Shown here piece by piece: positions 33,552-42,447 of a stretch of 64,000 nucleotides of DNA. Each line of letters starts with the position of its first letter. The stretch's first letter is position 1. The stretch covers positions 31,643 to 95,642 of the forward strand of contig FOEZ01000015.1 of NCBI GenBank assembly GCA_900110595.1, in the 5' to 3' direction. The position numbers were made by a program, and so were the translations under genes. The stretch is from Arthrobacter sp. OV608. GTDB lineage: Bacteria; Actinomycetota; Actinomycetes; Actinomycetales; Micrococcaceae. A model generated the notes under the pieces. That model was not told the DNA's origin. It saw only the letters and a program-made list of their open reading frames with translations, and made no database searches.

Positions 33552-33709
33552 GGACTCCTCCTCATCGACTATGCGGCGCTCACGCCGGCATTGAACTTTT
33601 TACCCTCCGCACCTGCCCTGCAGGTCCGGAACCGGCTTCCGATCCGGCCGCTGACGTGCGAAGACGTTCCGACTTCACGTCCGGCCGAACCGGATGAACC
33701 GGTTAGGTT

Positions 33710-34096
33710 TCAGCCTACCTGTTGTTCGTACTCGGATGCACTGAGCAATGACTCGACGGCGTCCGGTTCGGCCAGTTTGACTTCAATGAGCCAGCCGTCG
33801 CCGTAGGGATCGGTGTTGATCAGGGCCGAATCGGTGTCCAGGGAATCGTTGCGGGCAACTATCTCGCCGCTGACCGGCGCGTAGATGTCGCTGACACTCT
33901 TGGTGGATTCAACCTCGCCCACTACTTCGTTCGCCGTAACCTTTGTGCCAACTTCGGGCATTTGGGCGTACACAACGTCCCCTAGTGCGTCCTGGGCGAA
34001 GTCGGTGATGCCCACCCGTACCACGCCGTCGGCGTTGGGGGCAGAGACCCACTCATGTTCGGCGGTGTAGGACAGGTCTTCGGGAATGTTGCTCAT
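33710..34096 (-). CDS. gcvH: Glycine cleavage system H protein
   Basis: Lipoyl carrier of the glycine cleavage system. The 128-residue protein has the conserved YTAEHEWV, GITDFAQDALGDVVYAQMPEVG and the lipoylated lysine K66 in VESTKSVSD. The open frame extends to 34225, but ATG 34096 has GAAAGG six bases upstream and gives the standard start MSNIPEDLSYTAEHEW. Genes for the P and T proteins are not in this window. It heads the conserved block with garA, which follows after 158 bases, and is divergent from the glycosylase gene. No glycine riboswitch was recognised in the 163-base leader. Confidence 0.95.
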   Translation of the reverse strand: MSNIPEDLSYTAEHEWVSAPNADGVVRVGITDFAQDALGDVVYAQMPEVGTKVTANEVVGEVESTKSVSDIYAPVSGEIVARNDSLDTDSALINTDPYGDGWLIEVKLAEPDAVESLLSASEYEQQVG

Positions 34097-34259
34097 CAGG
34101 GGCCTTTCATCGGGTCGAACACCAATGTCAACGGGGCCCAAACAGGCCGCCGCTGAAAGTATAGGCACAAGTGCCGGGGCGTTCGCGGAGGATTCTGACA
34201 AGATGGGACCCATGACCGCACGCACTGTTTCCGGACCCGGGGAAGCCGCAGGGTAAGCG

Positions 34260-35129
34260 ATGCCCGAACTTCCCGAGGTGGCCGGCCTGGCCGAATTTCT
34301 TGACGATCATCTGCAGGGAACGTCCGTGACCAAAGTGCAGATCGTTTCCTTCGCGGTACTCAAGACAGCTGATCCGCCGTTCAACGCCCTTGAGGGCAGG
34401 ACCGTGACCGGGGTGCGCCGCTTTGGCAAATTCGTCAGCATCGACACCGGCGGAATCTCCCTGGTGTTCCATTTGGCCCGGGCCGGCTGGGTCCGGTTCA
34501 CTGATTCCCCCACGGATGCGCAACTGCGGATGGGCAAGGGACACATCGCTGCCCGCTTCACTTTCAAGGGCTCCGATGGTGCGCGCGGCATCGACCTCAC
34601 CGAGGCTGGAACGAAGAAGAGCCTGGCCGTCTACGTGGTGCGGGATCCGCAGGAGGTTCCGGGCATCGCCACGCTGGGACCGGATCCGTTTACCGAGGCG
34701 TTCGACGCCGACATGCTGGCGGAGATCCTCGCCGGCAGTTCGCAGCAGATCAAGGGGCTCCTGAGGAGCCAGAGCGTGATCGCCGGCATCGGCAACGCCT
34801 ACAGTGACGAGATTCTGCACGCGGCGCGGATTTCACCCTTTGCCACCGCTAAGTCGCTGGACCGCGGGACGGTCCAGGTCCTCTACGACTCCATCCACAG
34901 CATCCTGGGCACTGCCCTGGCCGAGGCACGCGGCAAGCCGCCCAAGGACCTGAAGGACGTCAAGCGCAGCCACATGCGCGTCCATGCCCGGACCGGCCAG
35001 CCGTGTCCTGTCTGCGGGGATACCGTCAGGGAGGTGTCCTTCGCTGATACGGCGCTGCAGTACTGCCCCACCTGCCAGACGAAGGGCAAGATCCTGGCCG
35101 ACCGCAGGACCTCGAAATTCCTTAAGTAG
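34260..35129 (+). CDS. Fpg/Nei family DNA glycosylase
   Basis: Base-excision repair glycosylase/AP lyase. The N-terminus MPELPEV supplies the catalytic Pro2 and Glu3, the helix-two-turn-helix region contains IAGIGNAYSDEILHAARISPF, and a C-terminal zinc finger has Cys pairs in CPVCGD and YCPTCQT. At 289 residues it is normal for the family. The motif after PELPEV is AGLAEF, differing from the ETVRR of typical Fpg (MutM), so it may be one of the actinobacterial Fpg-like paralogues with different lesion preference. Start ATG 34260 has AGGG seven bases upstream. It ends in a terminator shared with tRNA-Pro. Confidence 0.9.
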   Translation: MPELPEVAGLAEFLDDHLQGTSVTKVQIVSFAVLKTADPPFNALEGRTVTGVRRFGKFVSIDTGGISLVFHLARAGWVRFTDSPTDAQLRMGKGHIAARFTFKGSDGARGIDLTEAGTKKSLAVYVVRDPQEVPGIATLGPDPFTEAFDADMLAEILAGSSQQIKGLLRSQSVIAGIGNAYSDEILHAARISPFATAKSLDRGTVQVLYDSIHSILGTALAEARGKPPKDLKDVKRSHMRVHARTGQPCPVCGDTVREVSFADTALQYCPTCQTKGKILADRRTSKFLK

Positions 35130-35253
35130 CGGCGGGCTCCCCGGAAGGCACCCGCTTCCGGACAAAACCACCGCGAACGCCCGGGTGTTGTGTCCGGAAG
35201 AGGGTGCGAAGCCAGGGGCGGCGGGCCAGGGGTTAGCGGCCAAAAACGGCAAC

Positions 35254-35296
35254 AAAAAAGTGGAAGCACCGGATCTCTCCGGTGCTTCCACTTTTT

Positions 35297-35297
<1 letters not shown>
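35254..35297. terminator. Bidirectional terminator shared by the glycosylase gene and tRNA-Pro
   Basis: A 14-bp perfect stem (35260-35273 with 35278-35291, loop TCTC) is extended by six A:T pairs, giving T6 after the stem on the plus strand and a T-run on the minus strand. Its right edge touches the encoded CCA of the tRNA, so tRNA transcription stops within a few bases of the mature 3' end. Confidence 0.85.
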
Positions 35298-35373
<76 letters not shown>

Positions 35374-35521
35374 TTAGTTCCGCCGTTCTCCGCTGCGCTT
35401 CATCCGCGGGCTGACCCGGGGATTTCCACCAGCAGTCCGGCCGAACCACCTAGAAGAGCTTACACGATCCCGGAGGGTGCCAGTGACACTTTCCACCGAT
35501 TCCCAGCCAGGTGTGTCGCAA

Positions 35522-37072
35522 TTAACGCTTCTTGCCCCGCTTTTCCCGCACGCGCATGCTGACCTCGATGGGCGTGCCCTCGAAGCCAAAGGTTTCCCGC
35601 AGCCGGCGGGTGATAAAGCGGCGGTAGCCGGGATCCAGGAAACCGGTGGTGAACAGCACGAACTTCGGCGGCCGGCTGGAGGCCTGGGTGCCGAAAAGGA
35701 TGCGCGGCTGCTTGCCGCCACGGACCGGGTGCGGGTGGGCCGCCACGAGCTCGCCCAGGAAGGCGTTCAGGCGGCCAGTGGCGATGCGCTTGTCCCAGCT
35801 TTCCAGCGCCACGTCCAGGGCGGGAACCAGCCGGTCCTTGTGCCATCCGGTTTTCGCCGAGATATTGACCCGGGGAGCCCAGTTCACGTGGGCCAGGTCC
35901 TGTTCGATTTCACGCTCGAGGTAGCGCCGGCGTTCGTCGTCGAGCAGGTCCCATTTGTTGAACGCCAGCACCAGGGCGCGGCCCGATTCAATGGCGAGCT
36001 GCAGGATCCGCACGTCCTGTTCGCTGAGGACCTCGTCCACGGCGAGGAGCACGACGGCGACCTCCGCCTTTTCGAGCGCGGACTGTGTCCGCAGGGAGGC
36101 GTAGAAGTCCGCGCCCTGCGCCATGTGCTGGCGGCGGCGGATGCCTGCCGTGTCCACGAAGCGCCAGGTCCGGCCACCGAGCTCGATGAATTCGTCCACG
36201 GGGTCACGGGTGGTTCCGGCGGTGTTGTCCACCACCACGCGCTCGGTGCCGGCAAGCTTGTTCAGCAGCGAGGACTTGCCCACGTTGGGGCGGCCGATCA
36301 GGGCAATGCGGCGGGGGCCGCCGGAGCGTTCCAGGCCCTCAATGGTGGAGAACTCGGGCAGCACGTCCATCACATGGTCCAGGAGGTCGGCCACGCCGCG
36401 GCCGTGCAGGGCGGACACCGGGTAGGGCTCGCCGAAGCCGAGGCCCCAGAGGGCAGCGGAGTCCGCTTCCTGCGCAAAGTCGTCTACCTTGTTGGCCACC
36501 ATGATGACGGGCTTCTTGCTGCGGCGCAGCATCTTCATGACGCCTTCGTCGGTGGCGGTGGCGCCCACGGCGGAGTCGACGACGAAAAGGACGGCGTCTG
36601 CGAGCTCCACGGCCATCTCGGCCTGCTCAGCCACCCGGGCGTGGATGCCGCGGGCGTCGTGCTCCCAGCCGCCGGTGTCCACGAGGGTGAAGTTGCGGCC
36701 GTTCCAGTGGGCGGAGTACATCACGCGGTCGCGGGTGACGCCGGGGGTGTCTTCAACTACTGCTTCGCGGCGGCCCAGGATGCGGTTCACCAGGGTGGAC
36801 TTGCCCACGTTGGGCCGTCCAATGATGGCCAGGACGGGATCCAGCTTGACGGGGCCGTCGTAGTCCTCGTCGCCGAAGTCGCCGCTGAGGAGCGCGGCAT
36901 CGTCCTCGTCGAGGTCGTAGTCCTCAAGGCCTGCCCGGAGGGACGCCGCACGAAGCTCGGCTTCGTCGTCGTCAATTGCCGCCAGCCGCTCGGCAACCTG
37001 GTCGGTGCCTGCCGGAGTGTATTCGTCGTCGCCGGCGCCTGGGTGGCTGGAGGTCTGGGTGGTGTCGCTCAT
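35522..37072 (-). CDS. der: Ribosome biogenesis GTPase Der (EngA)
   Basis: Double-GTPase required for 50S subunit assembly. Two G domains are present: GRPNVGKST with DTPGVT and NKVD in the first, GRPNVGKSS with DTAG and NKWD in the second, followed by a KH-like C-terminal domain ([24 protein letters not shown]). An N-terminal acidic extension of about 80 residues (rich in Asp and Glu) precedes the first G domain, as in other actinobacterial Der proteins. ATG 37072 has AAGGAC upstream; another ATG at 37093 overlaps the previous gene by 11 bases and is an alternative. Length 516 with this start. Confidence 0.95.
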   Translation of the reverse strand: MSDTTQTSSHPGAGDDEYTPAGTDQVAERLAAIDDDEAELRAASLRAGLEDYDLDEDDAALLSGDFGDEDYDGPVKLDPVLAIIGRPNVGKSTLVNRILGRREAVVEDTPGVTRDRVMYSAHWNGRNFTLVDTGGWEHDARGIHARVAEQAEMAVELADAVLFVVDSAVGATATDEGVMKMLRRSKKPVIMVANKVDDFAQEADSAALWGLGFGEPYPVSALHGRGVADLLDHVMDVLPEFSTIEGLERSGGPRRIALIGRPNVGKSSLLNKLAGTERVVVDNTAGTTRDPVDEFIELGGRTWRFVDTAGIRRRQHMAQGADFYASLRTQSALEKAEVAVVLLAVDEVLSEQDVRILQLAIESGRALVLAFNKWDLLDDERRRYLEREIEQDLAHVNWAPRVNISAKTGWHKDRLVPALDVALESWDKRIATGRLNAFLGELVAAHPHPVRGGKQPRILFGTQASSRPPKFVLFTTGFLDPGYRRFITRRLRETFGFEGTPIEVSMRVREKRGKKR

Positions 37073-37082
37073 TGCACTGTCC

Positions 37083-37829
37083 TTAGTGGTCATCTGCCGG
37101 CGTCCCGGCTACTGCTTGAAGTCTTTGTGAATTGCCGGCCGCCGGCAGTGGCTGCCCGGTGAGCTGGATGGAATCCTGCACATGCCCTGACAGTGCGGCG
37201 CGGATCTCCAGCGCCGCCCTGTCCATTGAAGCACGGCCGCTTTCGCCGGCCCGGCGGGTCAGCGTCAGCGCATTGCCGAAGCGGACGTGGAACCGCCTGC
37301 CCGGCCGTGGTACGGAATCGAGGTGTTCGTCGCCTGTGCGGGTACCGAGGATCGCGACCGGCACCACCGGGGCGCCGGAGTTCAGCGCCAGCCAGGCAAC
37401 GCCGTTATTGATGTCTTCCGCGGCCCCGCTCCCACGCGTACCCTCAGGAAGTATCCCGACGCAACGGCCGGCGTCGAGCACTTTCCTGCAGCGCTGCAAC
37501 GCGGCCCGGTCTCCCGAACGGTCCACCGGCAGCTGCCCGGAGGCGGTGAGGACCCGGCCCAGGAAGCCATTGAACATTTCCTGTTTCACCAGGATGTGCA
37601 TGGGCCGCGGGGAGGCGCCGAACATGACCGGGCCGTCCAGGAAGCTGATGTGGTTGGCGGCAAAAATCACCGGCCCGCCGGTGGGGACGTTGTCCCGCCC
37701 TGTGACGGACGTCCGGTACACGAGGTGGTCCAGGATCCAGCCCACGGGCCTGCTCCATGTCATGGTCCAGCCGGCCGGAATCTCCGGCCCGCCGCCCATG
37801 CCCGGCTGGTTGTTGGCCGGGTCAGTCAC
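37083..37829 (-). CDS. 1-acyl-sn-glycerol-3-phosphate acyltransferase family protein, second copy
   Basis: A 248-residue PlsC-family acyltransferase with HX4D motif [35 protein letters not shown] and VPVAILGTR. The C-terminus is low complexity. It lies between cmk and der, an arrangement found widely in actinobacteria, where cmk, the acyltransferase and der form one operon. The GTG start overlaps the cmk stop by eight bases. It is not a recent duplicate of the copy at 20140-20970: the termini and spacing of motifs differ. Confidence 0.9.
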   Translation of the reverse strand: MTDPANNQPGMGGGPEIPAGWTMTWSRPVGWILDHLVYRTSVTGRDNVPTGGPVIFAANHISFLDGPVMFGASPRPMHILVKQEMFNGFLGRVLTASGQLPVDRSGDRAALQRCRKVLDAGRCVGILPEGTRGSGAAEDINNGVAWLALNSGAPVVPVAILGTRTGDEHLDSVPRPGRRFHVRFGNALTLTRRAGESGRASMDRAALEIRAALSGHVQDSIQLTGQPLPAAGNSQRLQAVAGTPADDH

Positions 37830-38535
37830 GGTTCAGGACCTTGGTCACGATCACCAGGGCTGCGGCAACTGTCTGGTCGAAGTCGAGGTCCGAGGAGTCC
37901 AGGGTGACCACGCCCGAGGCTGCCTGCGTGAAGTTGACCACGGTGGAGTCCTTGGCGTCGCGGTGGGTCACCTGCGCGGCCAGCTGTTCGGCGTCCTGCG
38001 TTCCGCCAAGCTGGATGCCGCGGCGGCGAAGCCGGGCTTCCTCGCTGGCTGTGAGCAGCATCCGCACCTCTGCGCCGGGCGCGACGACGGTGGTGATGTC
38101 CCTGCCTTCCACCACCATGCGGCGGTGGTGCTTTTCAATCAGGGCCCGCTGCCGCCGGATGAGCTCCGTCCTGGCACCAAGGGTGGTGGCCACGGCGCTG
38201 ACTGCCGAAGAGATGGCGGGTTCCCGGATGGCGTCGGTGACGTCCACGCCGTCAACCCGGACGTACTCCTCGTTCGGGCTGGTGCTCAGGTCCAGGACCA
38301 GGTCGCGGGAGGCCTGCTCCACGGAAGCGGCGTCGTCGAGGTCAATGCCGTGGGTGACGCAGTGCCAGGTGAGTGCACGGTACATCGCACCGGTATCGAG
38401 GTAGGCGAGGCGGAGCCTGCGGGCCACTTCCTTGCTGACGCTGGACTTGCCCGAGCCGGACGGCCCGTCGATGGCAACCACCAGCGGCCTGCCGACGCGG
38501 AGCGCCGGCAGGGTGTCAAGAAGTTCCTGTGTCAT
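37822..38535 (-). CDS. cmk: Cytidylate kinase
   Basis: Phosphorylates CMP and dCMP. A 237-residue protein with the P-loop AIDGPSGSGKSSVSKEVARRL, YLDTGAMYRALTW, a central NMP-binding insert (ISSAVSAVATTLGARTELIRRQRAL) and GRDITTVVAPGAE. Two ATG starts are possible: 38535, which shares bases with the tyrA stop (TAATG), and 38553. The first is chosen because coupling to tyrA is typical of this packed operon and it gives the standard length. Order here is rluB-tyrA-cmk-acyltransferase-der. Confidence 0.94.
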   Translation of the reverse strand: MTQELLDTLPALRVGRPLVVAIDGPSGSGKSSVSKEVARRLRLAYLDTGAMYRALTWHCVTHGIDLDDAASVEQASRDLVLDLSTSPNEEYVRVDGVDVTDAIREPAISSAVSAVATTLGARTELIRRQRALIEKHHRRMVVEGRDITTVVAPGAEVRMLLTASEEARLRRRGIQLGGTQDAEQLAAQVTHRDAKDSTVVNFTQAASGVVTLDSSDLDFDQTVAAALVIVTKVLNRD

Positions 38536-39644
38536 TACTGAAGTACCCGCCATCCGCGGTCGTTTAAAGCTTCGATCAGGTGGTCATGCTTGTTGGGCAA
38601 CACTGACAATTCCACCATGCCCACGTTCTGTCCGGACGAATGGTCCAGCCGCAAGTCCTCAACGTTGACGCCGATCTCACCAATCTCGGTCAGGAGCTGC
38701 GCGATCTGTCCCGGCTTGTCGTCCACCAGGACGGTCAGCCAGGAGTACGCCTGCGGAGGCCCGCCGTGCTTGCCCGGAATCCGGGCCTGTCCGGCATTGC
38801 CTTCGCTGATCAGCTGCGCGAGGTCCAGGCGGGCACCTGGAGCCGCCGGCTGTTCCAGCGTTCCGATCAGCCGGTTGAGGTCCTCGCGCACGCCGTAAAG
38901 GATCTCGACCACCTTCGCCGCATTGCCGCCGAGGATCTGCACCCAGAGGGTGGGATCGCTGGCAGCAATGCGGGTAACGTCCCGCAGGCCGTTTCCCGCA
39001 AGGGAGAGCGCGTGCAGCGGCGTACCCTGAAGCCGGCTGGCCAAAAGCGAGGACATCACCTGGGGCAGGTGCGAGACCAGCGCGACGGCTTCATCGTGCT
39101 CGTCGGCCGTGAACTGGGAGACGACTGCTCCGAGGTCGGCGGCCAGCGAGCGGGCCACCTGGAGCGCGGCACCTGAAGTCTCTTCAGACGGGCACACCAC
39201 CCACGGCATCGAGGTGAAGAGCTCCCCGCGGGCGGCTACCGGGCCGGATTTCTCCCGTCCGGCCATGGGATGGGTGCCCACGTAGCGCGACAGGTCCACG
39301 CCGCGGCTGCGCAGGGCCGAGAGGATTCCCGCCTTGACGCTGGCAATATCCACCACCACGGATCCGGGGTAATCAGCCAGCGCCTTCGCCACAACATCAG
39401 CCGTGACATCCGGCGGGGCGGCAACCACCACCAGCTGCGGCGTCTGACCTGCCAACGCAGCCAGAGGCTGCCCCGCCCCGATGTCCACCGCAACCGCCTC
39501 GTTGGTGGGCGAGGGATCGGAGAGGTACACCGGGACCCCGCGGCCGCGAAGGCCCAGACCGATGCTCGTCCCCAGCAGCCCTGTGCCCAGGACCACCACC
39601 GGACCGTCCAGGTGCCCGCGGCCCTGGCTCTGGAAAGCGGACAT
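38535..39644 (-). CDS. tyrA: Prephenate dehydrogenase
   Basis: Converts prephenate to 4-hydroxyphenylpyruvate for tyrosine synthesis, NAD-dependent. The 369-residue sequence has the Rossmann motif VVLGTGLLGTSIGLGLRGRGV near residue 17, the catalytic region YVGTHPMAGREKSGP, and SHLPQVMSSLLA. A C-terminal ACT domain (about 290-369, SWLTVLVDDKPGQIAQLLTEIGEIGVNVEDL) suggests feedback by tyrosine. It is two bases downstream of the pseudouridine synthase gene. Its distance from aroG in this window shows that the aromatic genes are not in one operon. Confidence 0.94.
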   Translation of the reverse strand: MSAFQSQGRGHLDGPVVVLGTGLLGTSIGLGLRGRGVPVYLSDPSPTNEAVAVDIGAGQPLAALAGQTPQLVVVAAPPDVTADVVAKALADYPGSVVVDIASVKAGILSALRSRGVDLSRYVGTHPMAGREKSGPVAARGELFTSMPWVVCPSEETSGAALQVARSLAADLGAVVSQFTADEHDEAVALVSHLPQVMSSLLASRLQGTPLHALSLAGNGLRDVTRIAASDPTLWVQILGGNAAKVVEILYGVREDLNRLIGTLEQPAAPGARLDLAQLISEGNAGQARIPGKHGGPPQAYSWLTVLVDDKPGQIAQLLTEIGEIGVNVEDLRLDHSSGQNVGMVELSVLPNKHDHLIEALNDRGWRVLQ

Positions 39645-39646
39645 GG

Positions 39647-40855
39647 TCAGAGTCCTACGGATGCCAGCAGGTGGCCGACTTCCTGCTTGCCAAGGTTGCG
39701 GATGCTGCCCTGGCGCTGGTCGCCCAGGCCGATGGGTCCCACCTTGACGCGGACCAGCCGCAGGACCGGGAATCCGACGGCGTCGAACAGGCGGCGGACG
39801 ATCCGGTTCTTGCCGGAGTGCAGCACTACCTCGATCAGCACGTGCCCGGGGGTGGAGTCCACGAGCTTGAAGGAGTCGACGTTCGCAAAACCGTCCTCCA
39901 GTTCCACACCCTGCTTAAGCTGGCTACCGATCCCCTGCGGGAACGGGCCGCGGACCTGGACCAGGTACGTCTTGGGAACCTCGTAGGACGGGTGGGTCAG
40001 GCGGTTGGCCAGCTCGCCGTCGTTCGTCAGCAGGAGCAGCCCCTCGGTGGCGACGTCCAGCCGGCCCACGTGGAAGAGCCGTTCGCCGTGCTGGTTCCGG
40101 AGGAAGTCACTGATGCAGGGCCGGCCCTCGGGGTCCTCCATGGTGGAGACGACGCCCTTGGGCTTGTTGAACACCATGTAGACCATGTTTTCGTCCAGCT
40201 GGATCCGGATGCCGTCCACGTGGATGACGGCGGTTTTCGGATCGACGCGGACACCGAGTTCGGTGACCACCTGGCCGTCCACTTCCACCCGGCCTTCCGC
40301 AATCATCTCTTCGCAGACGCGCCGCGAGGCCACACCGGCGGACGCCATCACTTTTTGCAGGCGCACGCCGTCGGCATCGTGGAGTTCGGACTGGGGAACG
40401 TCGCCGCGCGGGCCTTTCTTGCGTGACGGCTTGCGGATCGGCCCGAGGTTCTGGCCGAAGCGTTCGCTGCCGAAGGCGCGTGAGGCGGCTGCCCCGGGGG
40501 CGCCGGTCCGTGGCTTCTGCTTGGGTGCGCCGGGCGTTCCGGGCGCCTTCTTGGCTCCGGGCTTGCGCGCGGCCGGCTTCCGGGAAGAAGGCTTGGCAGC
40601 CCTTGGTTCCGGGGCTCCCCCGCCTGTCCGGGCGTCCGGCGCCTGATCCGGATCGATGAAGCGCTCCTCGCGCGGCTTGGGTGCGCGGTGCGGGCGGTCG
40701 CTGCCGAATCCGGTGCCGCGCTTGGCTGAACCGCCGCGGAAGCCGCCGGCTGAAGCGCCGCCTTGGGAGCTGTTGCGTCCCGGTGTGTTGTTGTGTCCGG
40801 AGCTGTTGCGTCCCGAACTGTTACGTGGTGAACCCTGGCGTCCCGCCTGTGTCAT
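39647..40855 (-). CDS. RluB/RsuA-family pseudouridine synthase with disordered N-terminal extension
   Basis: Modifies uridine in ribosomal RNA. The C-terminal 240 residues form the enzyme: S4 domain (LQKVMASAGVASRRVCEEMIAEGRVEVDG), then MVYMVFNKPKGVVSTMEDPEGRP and the catalytic Asp in GRLDVATEGLLLLTNDGELANRL. The first 155 residues are low complexity and basic (SSGRNSSGHNNTP, GGFRGGSAKRG, KPSSRKPAARKPGAKK), likely disordered and RNA-binding. ATG 40855 has AAGGACGG upstream. It follows scpB after 113 bases and precedes tyrA, as in many actinobacteria. Target position in rRNA is not readable from the sequence. Confidence 0.92.
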   Translation of the reverse strand: MTQAGRQGSPRNSSGRNSSGHNNTPGRNSSQGGASAGGFRGGSAKRGTGFGSDRPHRAPKPREERFIDPDQAPDARTGGGAPEPRAAKPSSRKPAARKPGAKKAPGTPGAPKQKPRTGAPGAAASRAFGSERFGQNLGPIRKPSRKKGPRGDVPQSELHDADGVRLQKVMASAGVASRRVCEEMIAEGRVEVDGQVVTELGVRVDPKTAVIHVDGIRIQLDENMVYMVFNKPKGVVSTMEDPEGRPCISDFLRNQHGERLFHVGRLDVATEGLLLLTNDGELANRLTHPSYEVPKTYLVQVRGPFPQGIGSQLKQGVELEDGFANVDSFKLVDSTPGHVLIEVVLHSGKNRIVRRLFDAVGFPVLRLVRVKVGPIGLGDQRQGSIRNLGKQEVGHLLASVGL

Positions 40856-40968
40856 GACCCGTCCTTCGATATGTTGACCGGCAAGGTGTCCACAGACAAC
40901 CCTAACCAGCCGTGCAGAAATAATCTGCCCTTGTAAATACTCGTGCTGCAGCCAGGGATGGTCCCTGC

Positions 40969-41631
40969 CTACGTTATTTCGGCGTCGTAAAACTCCGCGA
41001 TCCCGTCCAGCCCCGGGAGGTGCGGGGACAGCTGCGGCAGCTCGGCAACTGAACTGATTCCCATCCGTTCCAGGAAGTACGACGTAGTCCGGTAGAGGAT
41101 GGCGCCGGACTCGGGATCCGTTCCCGTGTCCTCGATCAGCCCGCGCTGGGCGAGTGTCCGTACGACGGAGTCGACATTAACTCCCCTGATTGCGGACACC
41201 CTGGCCCTGGAGACCGGCTGGCGGTAGGCGATCACTGCGAGCGTTTCCAGGGCGGCCTGGGTGAGCCTGGCCGTCTGCCCCTCCAGCACGTATTTGCCCA
41301 CGATGTGGGCGAATTCAGCACGGGAGTAGATCCGCCAGCCACCGGCGACTTTCCGCAATTCAAAACCCCGGGGGCTGGAGCCGAAACCAGCTGGGCTGGC
41401 TGAATCCATATCCGGGGCGTTAACAGTATAGCCGCTATACTCCCGCTGGAGTTCAGCCAGCAGGGCGCTCACCGCATCAACGGTCAGCTCCAGTCCCGCG
41501 GCCAGCTCCTCTTCTGTGGCGGGCTCGTCGATGACCATCAGCACGGCCTCGAGGGCCGCTTTGGCGCCGCCGGGAAGGCTGTTGACGTCCGGCTCCCCCT
41601 GGGCTGCGCCATTGGTTGGTTGTTGGGTCAC
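40969..41631 (-). CDS. scpB: SMC-Scp complex subunit ScpB
   Basis: Winged-helix kleisin partner in chromosome condensation. The 220-residue protein has LPGGAKAALEAVLMVIDEPATEEELAAGLEL, the second winged helix QTARLTQAALETLAVIAYRQPVSRARVSAIRGVNVDSVVRTLAQRGLIE and TTSYFLERMGI. It overlaps scpA by four bases (GTGA), so the two subunits are translated together. The smc gene itself is elsewhere. The C-terminal part is short and regular. Confidence 0.94.
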   Translation of the reverse strand: MTQQPTNGAAQGEPDVNSLPGGAKAALEAVLMVIDEPATEEELAAGLELTVDAVSALLAELQREYSGYTVNAPDMDSASPAGFGSSPRGFELRKVAGGWRIYSRAEFAHIVGKYVLEGQTARLTQAALETLAVIAYRQPVSRARVSAIRGVNVDSVVRTLAQRGLIEDTGTDPESGAILYRTTSYFLERMGISSVAELPQLSPHLPGLDGIAEFYDAEIT

Positions 41632-42440
41632 AATTGCTCCTCAAATTCCTCGCTCAGGTTTTCCGCGGACCAGTCGCCGCTCCCGGCCGTCCAGTGCACG
41701 GCAAGGTCTCCCAAGGGCGACAGCTGGTCGAAGGACACCGCCTTGTCCCTGAACAGTTCCAGGAGGGCAAGGAACCTGGCCACCACCACCAGGGTGGAGT
41801 CGGCGTCGGCAATCAGGGCCGGGAACGTCAGTGGCGACTCGAGCTGCAGGCGCAGCCCGACGATTTCAGCCTGCTCCTTGACGCTGACGGTACCGCCGTG
41901 AAGGTGGGCCAGCCCCACTTCCGTGGGCGGTGGAGCCTTCGGCCGCATGGCCGCCTCCGCCAAACGGGCGAACTGCCCGGGCGTGTGTTTCCAGACCAGT
42001 TCGGGGAGCATCGCGGCGAAGTGTCCTTCCAGCGCCACCTGCCGGGGAAAGCGCTGGGCTTCCTGGTGGAGGGTTTCGCCAAGGATGCCGGCCACCTGCT
42101 TGAAGGCTTTGTACTGCAGCAGGCGGGCGAAGAGCAGATCCCTGGCTTCCAGCAGCGCAATGTCTTCGTCGTTGTCCACCTCGCCGGCAGGCAGGAGCCG
42201 GGCAGCTTTGAGGTCCAGGAGCGTCGCCGCGATCACCAGGAATTCGCTGGCCTCGTCGAGGGCCCACTCTTCGCCCAGCTTCTGCAGGTTCCGGATGTAC
42301 TTGATGAACTCGTCGGTCACGGTGGCGATGGCCACCTCGGTGATGTCCAGCTGGTGTTTGGCAATCAGACCCAGGAGGAGGTCGAACGGACCCGTGAAGT
42401 TGGCCAGCCGCACCTCAAAGCCGGGCTTGGTTTCGGCCAC
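41628..42440 (-). CDS. scpA: Segregation and condensation protein A
   Basis: Kleisin subunit that bridges the SMC heads. The 270-residue protein shows the N-terminal signature FEVRLANFTGPFDLLLGLIAKHQLDITEVAIATVTDEFI, SEFLVIAATLLDLKAARLLPAG and a C-terminal winged-helix region (VARFLALLELFRDKAVSFDQ). The GTG start lacks a Shine-Dalgarno and lies seven bases after the parA stop, pointing to coupling. The order parA-scpA-scpB-rluB matches mycobacterial Rv1708-Rv1711. Confidence 0.94.
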   Translation of the reverse strand: MAETKPGFEVRLANFTGPFDLLLGLIAKHQLDITEVAIATVTDEFIKYIRNLQKLGEEWALDEASEFLVIAATLLDLKAARLLPAGEVDNDEDIALLEARDLLFARLLQYKAFKQVAGILGETLHQEAQRFPRQVALEGHFAAMLPELVWKHTPGQFARLAEAAMRPKAPPPTEVGLAHLHGGTVSVKEQAEIVGLRLQLESPLTFPALIADADSTLVVVARFLALLELFRDKAVSFDQLSPLGDLAVHWTAGSGDWSAENLSEEFEEQL

Positions 42441-42447
42441 GGCGTGG

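Noticed and set aside
33970-34260. Glycine riboswitch upstream of gcvH
   Set aside because: The 163-base leader shows neither the conserved GGAGAG-type core nor tandem aptamers.
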